In this document: positions 1 through 5,503 of the stretch, in pieces | How positions within the stretch are numbered: position 1 is the first letter of the stretch | How the letters are laid out: the number at the start of each line of letters is the position of its first letter | Assembly (NCBI GenBank): GCA_019310865.1 | Contig: JAFDDL010000282.1 | Location: 1-5,503 of the forward strand | Direction: 5' to 3' | Source of the DNA: Deltaproteobacteria bacterium | GTDB lineage: Bacteria > Desulfobacterota > Desulfobacteria > Desulfobacterales > JAFDDL01 | DNA: 5,503 bases | Translations under genes and position numbers: made by a program | Notes under the pieces: model-generated | Told to the model about the DNA's origin: nothing | Databases searched by the model: none | The model's input: the letters and a program-made list of their open reading frames with translations, nothing else

Positions 1-2042
1 AGTATATTTTTACCCCATACGAATATGTCCCATGCACCCAAAGATGAAAGGCCGAGGCGCGCATTGACAACCTCGATAGATCCAAATTTCGAAGTGTCAT
101 TATTAAAATATGGATAAGCTTTGCTCTTGTAGGAAAAATCCAGTCCACCAACAATATCGCCAAAGGTATCGCCAAAGGAGACAGGGTAAGTATAGGTGAG
201 CCCTAAATTGGCACTCCAGATCGACCCGGGCATACGCGTGCCGTTTTCATTACCCGGCACAGTGTCATTGGGATCAAATTCAGCATATTCCGCATCCGAA
301 TAACCAACTCCTGCGAAAATTTGCAAATGTCCCGTCGGCATGGCATCAACCTCAATTTCAAAACCTTGGCTGCGTGCTTTTCCGGCGTTGGTGGTAATAT
401 CACCTTCTATCCCACGATACACACGAATCTGCATATCCTCGTAATCGATATAGAATGCAGCCGCATTCAATCGGATGCGGTGATCAAAAAACTCCGACTT
501 CATGCCCAGTTCATAGCTGGTCAGGTGTTCCGGATCAAAGGTTATCGCCGACAGGTCAGGCGGTGATGTAGTGAGATCAGATGCATTCCAGCCGCCACTT
601 TTGAACCCGCGCGACACCTTGGTATACAAGGTCACATCATCATTAGCGGCATAGCTCAAACCGATACTCGGCGATAATTCCTGGTCATCACGATCATCTG
701 TAAACGGCGCCACATCAGGGCGACCAAAACCGATGACCCCTTTTTGACTCATGGTCAATTCCTTTTCCTCATGGGTGAAGCGTGCGCCGAAAAGTAATCG
801 TAGATCGTCTGTAAAAGCGTAACGCCCATCGAAAAACACGGCCGCGCTCCAGGTATCCACTTCAGGAAATTTTCGCATTGTCAATGACTCCAAATCAGGC
901 CAAAAAGGTGCTGCGCCTACAAGTAGTGGGACAGAGTCTGCAAGGTCTTCCTTTGCCGTTTGGTTGAAGTAATACAGACCTGCAACGTACTCAAACTTGC
1001 GCCCTGCAGGAGAGGCGATACGCAATTCCTGTGTAAATTGATCAAATTCACTTGATCTATCCATCACAAAAGTCGGCAATGGACCACCATCCAGATCCCC
1101 TGCAAAAGACAGTTCCAAAGCACGAAATGCTGAAATGGAAGTGACCGTATAGCCGTCACCAAAATCGTAATCAACAGTTAAAGAAGCACCCTTCATGGTC
1201 CGCTCTTCAACAATATCATCTTGGGAGATCACAAAAGGAGGATTCTCCGCAAGTTGATATGAGATCACATAACCGTCGCTGTCCATCCAGTCCCAGCGCA
1301 GGGCGATATCCAGGACATCCGTGGGGGTATATCGCAGTTCCCCCCGGGTGCTGAGTTGATCTTCATCTACCGCATCGTGAGCACCAGGCTGGATGGTTTC
1401 GTAAAACCCGTCCCGGTTATCAGAGGCAAAGGATATCTTCCCGAAAAGCTTGCCATCGACCAGTGGACCGCTGATGTTGGCGCGGGTCCTGATGAGGTTG
1501 TAGTTACCGACCTCGAGCCGAACCAGTCCTTCAAATTCCTTGCCGGGCCGATGCGTGGTAACATTGAAGGCACCAACAGTCGTATTCTTTCCAAACAGTG
1601 TACCCTGGGGACCGCGCAACACTTCAATCCTTTCAACATCCGCCAGTGACTGAAGAAGTGCAGCGCTACGCCCGATATACACACCATCTATATACACGCC
1701 AAAGCCTGATTCCCAACCAACATTATTCGCAGACGTATTAATACCACGAACACGGATCGCTGGATTCCAATTACTGAACGTATTGGAAAAACTCAGGTTA
1801 GGGGCAAAGTGTTCCACATCAGAAATATCTTTGGCGATCAATTGTTCTAACCGCCTTTCCGAGAGCGCCGTAATTGAGATCGGGACATCCTGCAGGTTTT
1901 CCTCTCGCTTTTGAGCGGTTACGACCACCTCCTCAAGCATAAAATCATCAAAACTTTCTTCCTCCTCTGCAAGGGCCTGGGAAACGAATACCCCAACAAT
2001 TGCGATCATGAGAGCGATGGTTACGGCTAGCGTCTTTTTCAT
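1..2042 (-). CDS. TonB-dependent outer-membrane receptor, C-terminus cut off by window edge
   Basis: This is an outer-membrane beta-barrel receptor that would use TonB-ExbB-ExbD energy to import a scarce or bulky ligand into the periplasm. My translation from the ATG at 2042 is open for 680 codons to the window edge. It starts with a signal peptide (MKK, a hydrophobic stretch, then a likely cut after ALA at residue 25). A TonB-box-like EEVVVTAQK follows at 37-45, then the plug domain with DVPISITAL (52-60), RVRGINTS (97-104), GVYIDGVYIGR (115-125) and VERIEVLRGPQGTLFGKNTT (136-155). From about residue 170 it reads as barrel strands. The visible end, MFVWGKNI, resembles the WGKNL-type motif near the end of this family, so perhaps 50-120 residues are missing. 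AAGGGAG lies 5 nt before the start and supports it. The carboxyltransferase gene ends 65 bp upstream on the same strand, so co-transcription is likely. I see no cysteines in the visible part and no frameshift. The ligand cannot be read from sequence; catabolic substrates and siderophores are both possible. Confidence 0.95.
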   Translation of the reverse strand, partial: MKKTLAVTIALMIAIVGVFVSQALAEEEESFDDFMLEEVVVTAQKREENLQDVPISITALSERRLEQLIAKDISDVEHFAPNLSFSNTFSNWNPAIRVRGINTSANNVGWESGFGVYIDGVYIGRSAALLQSLADVERIEVLRGPQGTLFGKNTTVGAFNVTTHRPGKEFEGLVRLEVGNYNLIRTRANISGPLVDGKLFGKISFASDNRDGFYETIQPGAHDAVDEDQLSTRGELRYTPTDVLDIALRWDWMDSDGYVISYQLAENPPFVISQDDIVEERTMKGASLTVDYDFGDGYTVTSISAFRALELSFAGDLDGGPLPTFVMDRSSEFDQFTQELRIASPAGRKFEYVAGLYYFNQTAKEDLADSVPLLVGAAPFWPDLESLTMRKFPEVDTWSAAVFFDGRYAFTDDLRLLFGARFTHEEKELTMSQKGVIGFGRPDVAPFTDDRDDQELSPSIGLSYAANDDVTLYTKVSRGFKSGGWNASDLTTSPPDLSAITFDPEHLTSYELGMKSEFFDHRIRLNAAAFYIDYEDMQIRVYRGIEGDITTNAGKARSQGFEIEVDAMPTGHLQIFAGVGYSDAEYAEFDPNDTVPGNENGTRMPGSIWSANLGLTYTYPVSFGDTFGDIVGGLDFSYKSKAYPYFNNDTSKFGSIEVVNARLGLSSLGAWDIFVWGKNI

Positions 2043-2107
2043 AATTTCTCCCTTCGAAAAATGAAGCGTTGTTATGTATTTACTGCTTGGGCCTTGGTTA
2101 TCTATTA

Positions 2108-3646
2108 TTAATACCCCATGGGCCAATTCGCGAGCGTCCGCTTGCTCATGCTCCCCTTATTGGCGCAGGAAAATTCCAGGGCGCGGCAGAGAAATTTACG
2201 GGTATCCCTGGGATCGATGACATCATCAATAAAGTGTTTACCGGCCGCCTTGTACGGGGCGCTGTCATGCGCCAATTGGTCCATGAGCTTTTCTCTTTCC
2301 GTCGCCGGATTTTCCGCCTCCGCCAATTGGCGACCATAGACCACGTTCACCGCCACTTCATCACCGGTGAAACTGATATGGGCCGTGGGCCAAGCCACCA
2401 GGAAGTCCGCACCCATGAACGGTCCGCTCATATTAAAATAGGCTGCGCCGATGCTTTTTCGAATTACAACCGACATCTTAGGCACCGAGGCCAACGCCAA
2501 TGCCCGGAGCCAAGTCATGATCTTGGTGGGCATCTTGTTTTTCTCGGCAAAGGCGCCGATATAAAATCCGGGTATATCGTTCAAGAAAACCATAGGGATG
2601 TTGAACGAATCGCACAGGCAAATAAATTCGATGGCTTTGTCGCATTCCTGGGGACCGGCGGCGCCGGCGTTGAACATGGGTTGATTGGCAAAAATACCCA
2701 CGACCCGGCCGTTCAGATGCGCCAGCCCGGTGATGAGCGCCTTTCCGAAAAATTCCTTCAGCTCAAAGAAAATGCCGTCATCGACCAAAACCTTGATCAA
2801 TTTTTTCATGTCGTAGGCTCTGTTCAGTCGGGTCGGCACGATATCCACAACGTCATCCAGTAGGCGGTACGGATCATCCAGGGTCTTTTTAAACGGGGGC
2901 TCTTGCGAGGCATTGGACGGCAGATAGCTGAAAAATTCCTTCATGATGCCCATGCAATGATCATCATCATCGGCAAAGGCATCCACCTGACCGGTTGTTT
3001 CCGCATGAATTTTCCAGCCGCCCAGCTCTTCCGGAGTGATGGTTTCGGACAGGGCGACTTCGAGCATTCTGTGGCTTGCAATCGCCATGCAGGTCCCTTT
3101 AACCTGGACAGCAAAATCGGAAGAAACCGCATCCCAGGTCGGCAGCCCATAGCTGTCACCCATGATACTGGTTATTTGCGGAACGGTTCGGCAGCTTGTT
3201 AGTAAATGCTCGGGAAAGCCCGTCTGACTGATTCCATCGGATCCCATGCCATCCGGAATTCTCAGGCCACCGCCCTCTCCCAGACGAAAAATCGGCAGGC
3301 CCCGCTTCACGGCATATTCATTCACTGCTGAATTCTTTCTTAAGAAAACCATGCCTTCCGAGGCCGCCAGAACCGTCTTGTCCGCAGCACTGATGACAGC
3401 GGGTCTGCCGGACACATGACCCAAGCCGGTGATAAGACCGTCACAGGGACTCTGCTGAGCAAAGTCCGGATGTTCGGAATGATTCAACATGCCCAGCTCC
3501 ATAAACGTGTCCGGGTCAACGAACCGATCGATTCGCTCGCGTGCGGTCAGCCGCCCCAAGCTGTGCTGGCGGTCTATCATGGCCTGGCCGCCCATTTGTT
3601 TCGCCTTTTCCTTGCGGCGAAGCAGATCTTGGATCTCTTTTTCCAT
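2108..3646 (-). CDS. Acyl-CoA carboxylase carboxyltransferase (beta) subunit, substrate unknown
   Basis: This is a cytoplasmic carboxyltransferase of the PccB/MmdA family (crotonase fold, two repeated domains). It would move CO2 from carboxybiotin to an acyl-CoA. At 512 aa it has the family's usual length. Visible landmarks are the N-terminal GRLTARERID (31-40), GEGGGLRIPDG (123-133) where relatives have GGARIQEG, EELGG (206-210), FFSYLPSN (238-245), GIFANQPM (317-324), DIPGF (357-361), RKSIGAAYF (396-404), AWPTA (418-422) and a C-terminal NWPMGY. The loop that is normally GPCAGGAVYSP reads GDSYGLPTWDA (163-173). The position equivalent to the specificity residue of Streptomyces PccB (Asp422) is Phe404. 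These differences suggest a subfamily away from plain propionyl- or acetyl-CoA carboxylases. The start is supported by GAGAG 6 nt upstream and by homology beginning close to it. The gene ends with three in-frame stops in a row. No biotin carboxylase or carrier gene is adjacent in the window. A decarboxylase alpha subunit (methylmalonyl- or glutaconyl-CoA) is the main alternative. Confidence 0.93.
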   Translation of the reverse strand: MEKEIQDLLRRKEKAKQMGGQAMIDRQHSLGRLTARERIDRFVDPDTFMELGMLNHSEHPDFAQQSPCDGLITGLGHVSGRPAVISAADKTVLAASEGMVFLRKNSAVNEYAVKRGLPIFRLGEGGGLRIPDGMGSDGISQTGFPEHLLTSCRTVPQITSIMGDSYGLPTWDAVSSDFAVQVKGTCMAIASHRMLEVALSETITPEELGGWKIHAETTGQVDAFADDDDHCMGIMKEFFSYLPSNASQEPPFKKTLDDPYRLLDDVVDIVPTRLNRAYDMKKLIKVLVDDGIFFELKEFFGKALITGLAHLNGRVVGIFANQPMFNAGAAGPQECDKAIEFICLCDSFNIPMVFLNDIPGFYIGAFAEKNKMPTKIMTWLRALALASVPKMSVVIRKSIGAAYFNMSGPFMGADFLVAWPTAHISFTGDEVAVNVVYGRQLAEAENPATEREKLMDQLAHDSAPYKAAGKHFIDDVIDPRDTRKFLCRALEFSCANKGSMSKRTLANWPMGY

Positions 3647-3703
3647 TTATGTCTCTCTTGCTTCCGAAAACACTGTAAATTCAAGTTGATAAATAAGAAT
3701 AGT

Positions 3704-3733
3704 CGAAATTCGGCAGAAAACCGATACCGTATC
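3704..3733. promoter_or_regulatory. Cluster of small palindromes in the predicted leader, possible operator
   Basis: Three overlapping dyads fall within 30 bp. CGAAATTCG (3704-3712) is a perfect 9-bp palindrome. TCGG-N7-CCGA (3710-3724) is a possible 4-bp stem. GATAC-C-GTATC (3723-3733) is a perfect 11-bp palindrome. They lie about 50-80 nt downstream of the predicted transcription start and about 60-90 nt before the start codon. A dimeric repressor site or an RNA fold is possible. No known regulator motif is recognised. Confidence 0.25.
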
Positions 3734-3761
3734 CATCAATAGAAAAACATCAGAGTGATAC

Positions 3762-3784
3762 AATTTCCACCAAACCGCCAAATT
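3762..3784. promoter_or_regulatory. AATTT...AAATT inverted repeat at the predicted transcription start
   Basis: Five-base arms AATTT (3762-3766) and AAATT (3780-3784) flank a 13-bp core with a partly repeated content (CCACC-AAA-CCGCC). The element sits at and just after the predicted start point near 3785, where a repressor would block initiation. The arms are short and AT-only, so chance is a real possibility. Confidence 0.18.
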
Positions 3785-3791
3785 ATGCCTT

Positions 3792-3820
3792 TATATAAGA
3801 TAAACATGAAACTTTGTCAA
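3792..3820 (-). promoter_or_regulatory. Predicted sigma70-type promoter for the carboxyltransferase-receptor unit
   Basis: Reading the minus strand, TTGACA (3820-3815) is a perfect -35 box. It is followed by exactly 17 nt and then TATATA (3797-3792), a good -10 box. Directly upstream, 3845-3821 is almost pure A/T with two A-runs on this strand, which resembles an UP element. Transcription would start near 3785, giving a leader of about 140 nt before the start codon at 3646. There is no extended -10 TG. The call rests on consensus matching alone, but box quality, spacing and position all agree. Confidence 0.65.
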
Positions 3821-3917
3821 TATATTATTTTTTGAATTTTTTTTGCTCTGCATACTTGAAAATGTTGTCGCGAAATGTGTCAGAAACTATCATTTTAACT
3901 ACTTTATATTTTTATAT

Positions 3918-3946
3918 ATTACACATTCATTTCTGAAATTTAACAA
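3918..3946 (-). promoter_or_regulatory. Possible weaker upstream promoter
   Basis: On the minus strand, TTGTTA (3946-3941) is spaced 17 nt from TGTAAT (3923-3918). The -35 matches consensus at four of six positions and the -10 at five of six. In DNA this AT-rich such matches arise by chance, so it is offered only as a second candidate start for the same downstream genes. Confidence 0.2.
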
Positions 3947-3982
3947 GCACTACAGGCGTGGATAAATAACAAAATGGTGTAA

Positions 3983-4008
3983 GTTCGTCTAGAATATTTC
4001 TCAAGAAC
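3983..4008. repeat. Imperfect inverted repeat downstream of the antiporter gene
   Basis: GTTC (3983-3986) pairs with GAAC (4005-4008), and further inner pairs (TTCT..., GA/TC, AA/TT) form an imperfect 26-nt hairpin with a 3-nt loop. It lies about 50 bp after the antiporter stop and has no clean U-run behind it on the minus strand. It may help end the antiporter transcript or protect the 3' end of its mRNA, but this is weak evidence. Confidence 0.25.
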
Positions 4009-4021
4009 ACTATCAAACAGA

Positions 4022-4050
4022 GTTCACCCTAACGTTGGGTTCACCCTAAC
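4022..4050. repeat. Two exact 12-bp direct repeats just after the antiporter stop codon
   Basis: GTTCACCCTAAC occurs at 4022-4033 and again at 4039-4050, a period of 17 bp with GTTGG between. The second copy ends 5 bp from the antiporter stop codon. Only two copies are present, so this is not an array. Possible origins are a local duplication or a pair of protein-binding sites. Confidence 0.6.
4034..4050 (-). terminator. Small hairpin immediately after the antiporter stop, weak terminator candidate
   Basis: On the minus strand GTTAGGGTGAACCCAAC folds as GTT/AAC plus GGG/CCC around TGAA, with one bulged A. It begins 5 nt after the TGA stop. There is no run of U after it (the next bases are GTTAGGGTGAAC), so it does not meet the rule for an intrinsic terminator. 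It may instead act as a 3'-end stabiliser. Confidence 0.25.
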
Positions 4051-4055
4051 ATGGA

Positions 4056-5477
4056 TCAACTCCCAATAATCGTCTCGTCATCCCGGGTTTTGGGCGCAAT
4101 GCCGATACCCGTAAAACCGTATATCAGTGCAAAAACGACTCCCAGATAACACATCACGGACCAGGGCAAATATTTAAGGGTGGGAACATTCAGCGTGCCC
4201 GCCAGGAACACACCGGCCATGCTCCAGGGTACCAGCGGCACGATGACTGTGCCGGAGTCTTCTGTTGTGCGGGACAGATTTTTTGCGGCCAGGCCCCGTT
4301 TTTTAAAGGCCGGCGCAAACAACTCGCCCGGAATTAAAATCGCCAGAAAGGAACTTCCGGTTATCAAGGCGGTCACCACCGATGATCCCACGACGGACAT
4401 CACCAATGATCCGGTGGATGTGGCAACTTTCAGCAAATTTTCCAGAATGACGTCCAACATCCCCGCTTTTTGTATGATACCTGCGAAAGCAAAGGCGCAG
4501 AAGGCGATCAAGGCGATTCCCATCATACTCATCATCCCCCCGCGCGACAGTAGTTTGTCGACAACTTCCACACCGGAAGTGGAAACATAACCATTTGTCA
4601 TGGCCAACACGACCGCTTTGAGCGTTGTATCCTGAAAAATCAATGCCAAAACAGCCGCTAAACCTGAAGCGGTGAGCATTCCTGGAATGGTCGGTTTATT
4701 CCTGACAGCAAAGTAGATAATGATGACCGGCGGTAATAACAGCAACATGTTAAAGGTGTAATTCGCTTGTATCGTGTTCAAAACGATATCCATCGTGGCA
4801 GTGCCGAGTGAGTTGTCCGCGTATTTCAATCCAACGAAGAAATAGATGACCATACCGATCAGCCAGGCGGGTGTCGTCGTCCATAACGTATGTCGGATAT
4901 GATCAAATAGATTACTGCCTGCAGCGATAGGAGCAAGATTGGTTGTGTCCGATAGCGGTGAGAGTTTATCCCCAAAATAGGAACCAGCCACGATAGCGCC
5001 GGCTGTCGGGGCAGCAGGAATGCCCATGCCTTGCGCCATACCCATGAAAGCGATTCCCATTGTCCCAACCGTACCCCAGGACGTTCCGGTGAAAACTGCG
5101 ACAATGCTGCACACCAAGCATGTCGTTACCAGAAAATAGGTGGGTGAGATAATTTTCAACCCGTAGTAGACCAGCATGGGAATCGTGCCGCTCACGATCC
5201 AGGAACCGATCAGCATGCCAACGCAGATCACGATCAGCATCGCCGGCAGCGCCTTGGTCACACTCTCTACGATGCCGGCTTCCATCACTCGCCAGGTGTA
5301 ACCCAATCGCTGCGCAATGATCCCGGCAACAAGGGCTGAAGCGATAAGCAGGATCTCCGCCCGTAGTTGATAGATGCCGTAGCCAATGCCTAAAAACAGG
5401 GCAATGACGATCAAAGGTATAAGGGACAGCAACAGACCGGGTTTCCTGACAACTTTTCCTTTATACTCTTGCTGCAT
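4056..5477 (-). CDS. nhaC: NhaC-family Na+/H+ antiporter
   Basis: This is an inner-membrane secondary transporter of the NhaC family, expected to expel Na+ in exchange for protons. The 473-aa length matches the family (about 450-500). About eleven hydrophobic segments can be seen, the first at residues 13-36. The most diagnostic stretch is GTSWGTVGTMGIAF (131-144), followed by AGAIVAGSYFGDKLSPLSDT (159-178) and NLFDHIRHTLWTTTP (189-203). These acidic and polar residues in mid-membrane are typical of the ion-binding core. A second conserved half has TGSSFLAILIPGELF (373-387) and LSRTTEDSGTVIVPLVPWS (401-419), then a short polar C-terminus. The start ATG has GGAG about 10 nt upstream. The frame stays open from there to the window edge (9 codons), so a slightly longer N-terminus is possible, although the charged MQQEYKGK lead looks natural. 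NhaC relatives such as MleN exchange Na+ and organic acids, so a carboxylate substrate is a real alternative. The gene lies 409 bp upstream of the carboxyltransferase and is probably its own transcription unit. Confidence 0.95.
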   Translation of the reverse strand: MQQEYKGKVVRKPGLLLSLIPLIVIALFLGIGYGIYQLRAEILLIASALVAGIIAQRLGYTWRVMEAGIVESVTKALPAMLIVICVGMLIGSWIVSGTIPMLVYYGLKIISPTYFLVTTCLVCSIVAVFTGTSWGTVGTMGIAFMGMAQGMGIPAAPTAGAIVAGSYFGDKLSPLSDTTNLAPIAAGSNLFDHIRHTLWTTTPAWLIGMVIYFFVGLKYADNSLGTATMDIVLNTIQANYTFNMLLLLPPVIIIYFAVRNKPTIPGMLTASGLAAVLALIFQDTTLKAVVLAMTNGYVSTSGVEVVDKLLSRGGMMSMMGIALIAFCAFAFAGIIQKAGMLDVILENLLKVATSTGSLVMSVVGSSVVTALITGSSFLAILIPGELFAPAFKKRGLAAKNLSRTTEDSGTVIVPLVPWSMAGVFLAGTLNVPTLKYLPWSVMCYLGVVFALIYGFTGIGIAPKTRDDETIIGS

Positions 5478-5503
5478 CCTTGGGGAACTCCAGTACCCGC
5501 TCT

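Larger units (their letters stand above)
3647..4055. other. AT-rich intergenic region between antiporter and carboxyltransferase genes
   Basis: No convincing gene lies here on either strand. The short plus-strand frames that reach into it from 3416 are antisense shadows of the carboxyltransferase. The centre (about 3781-3960) is much richer in A and T than the flanking genes, with long T-runs near 3827-3844. The region contains the predicted promoter for the downstream minus-strand genes, the leader up to 3647 with small palindromes, and repeats just after the antiporter stop. Each is listed separately. Its length and composition fit a regulatory region. Confidence 0.8.

Noticed and set aside
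1356..1687. Overlapping short open frames on both strands (97 and 106 aa)
   Set aside because: Both fall inside the TonB-dependent receptor plug and early barrel, which reads cleanly in another frame. No family resemblance was seen.
2043..2107. Terminator between carboxyltransferase and receptor
   Set aside because: Only a 4-bp CTTC/GAAG dyad next to the receptor ribosome-binding site was found. It has no GC-rich stem followed by U-run, so an operon is more likely.
2069..2863. 264-aa open frame on the plus strand
   Set aside because: It lies antisense to the well-conserved carboxyltransferase. Its translation is rich in His, Arg and Gly, with no recognisable domain, as expected of a shadow frame.
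2108..3646. Sodium-pumping methylmalonyl-CoA decarboxylase system together with the antiporter
   Set aside because: The alpha-type subunit is related, but no membrane beta subunit, small gamma subunit or biotin carrier is present in the window. The active-site loops also do not match MmdA closely.
3416..3742. 108-aa plus-strand open frame running into the intergenic region
   Set aside because: Most of it is antisense to the N-terminus of the carboxyltransferase. The remainder covers the predicted leader and shows no coding character.
4022..4050. Start of a CRISPR-like or integron-like repeat array
   Set aside because: There are only two 12-bp copies with a 5-bp spacer, with no further copies and no associated genes.
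4180..4590. 136-aa plus-strand open frame within the antiporter
   Set aside because: It is antisense to conserved antiporter sequence. Its Ala/Thr/Pro-rich composition reflects the complement of membrane-segment codons.

Overview
The window comes from a Gram-negative bacterium. The evidence is an outer-membrane TonB-dependent receptor with a cleavable signal peptide, and Shine-Dalgarno-like sites ahead of the genes. The receptor has the 'EEVVVTAQKR...N.QDVPISITAL' type N-terminus common in marine and pollutant- or lipid-degrading Pseudomonadota and in some Desulfobacterota. Base composition is roughly balanced in the genes and strongly AT-rich in the one long intergenic gap. I cannot place the organism more finely. 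I see no RNA genes, CRISPR array, insertion sequence or phage gene.

All three genes lie on the minus strand, so in transcription order the window reads from right to left. (1) 5477-4056: a complete NhaC-family sodium/proton antiporter of 473 aa. (2) 4055-3647: a 409-bp AT-rich intergenic region. It holds a 12-bp direct repeat and a small hairpin just after the antiporter stop, an imperfect inverted repeat, a well-formed sigma70-type promoter (TTGACA-N17-TATATA, minus strand) preceded by an A-tract, and a predicted leader of about 140 nt with several small palindromes. (3) 3646-2108: a complete 512-aa biotin-dependent acyl-CoA carboxylase carboxyltransferase (beta) subunit with divergent active-site loops. 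(4) 2107-2043: a 65-bp gap with no terminator that I can see. (5) 2042-1: a TonB-dependent receptor whose C-terminal end lies beyond the left edge. It is open throughout the visible 680 codons.

The likely logic, which is inference, is that the promoter drives a carboxyltransferase-receptor operon. The receptor would import a scarce, probably hydrophobic or bulky, nutrient across the outer membrane, and the carboxyltransferase would carboxylate a CoA thioester made from it. The antiporter is probably a separate unit and may exchange Na+ for protons or an organic acid. No biotin carboxylase or biotin carrier gene is in the window, so the carboxyltransferase must get its partners from elsewhere. 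Nothing here proves a new system. The most unusual points are the altered specificity and oxyanion loops of the carboxyltransferase and its close coupling to an outer-membrane receptor.
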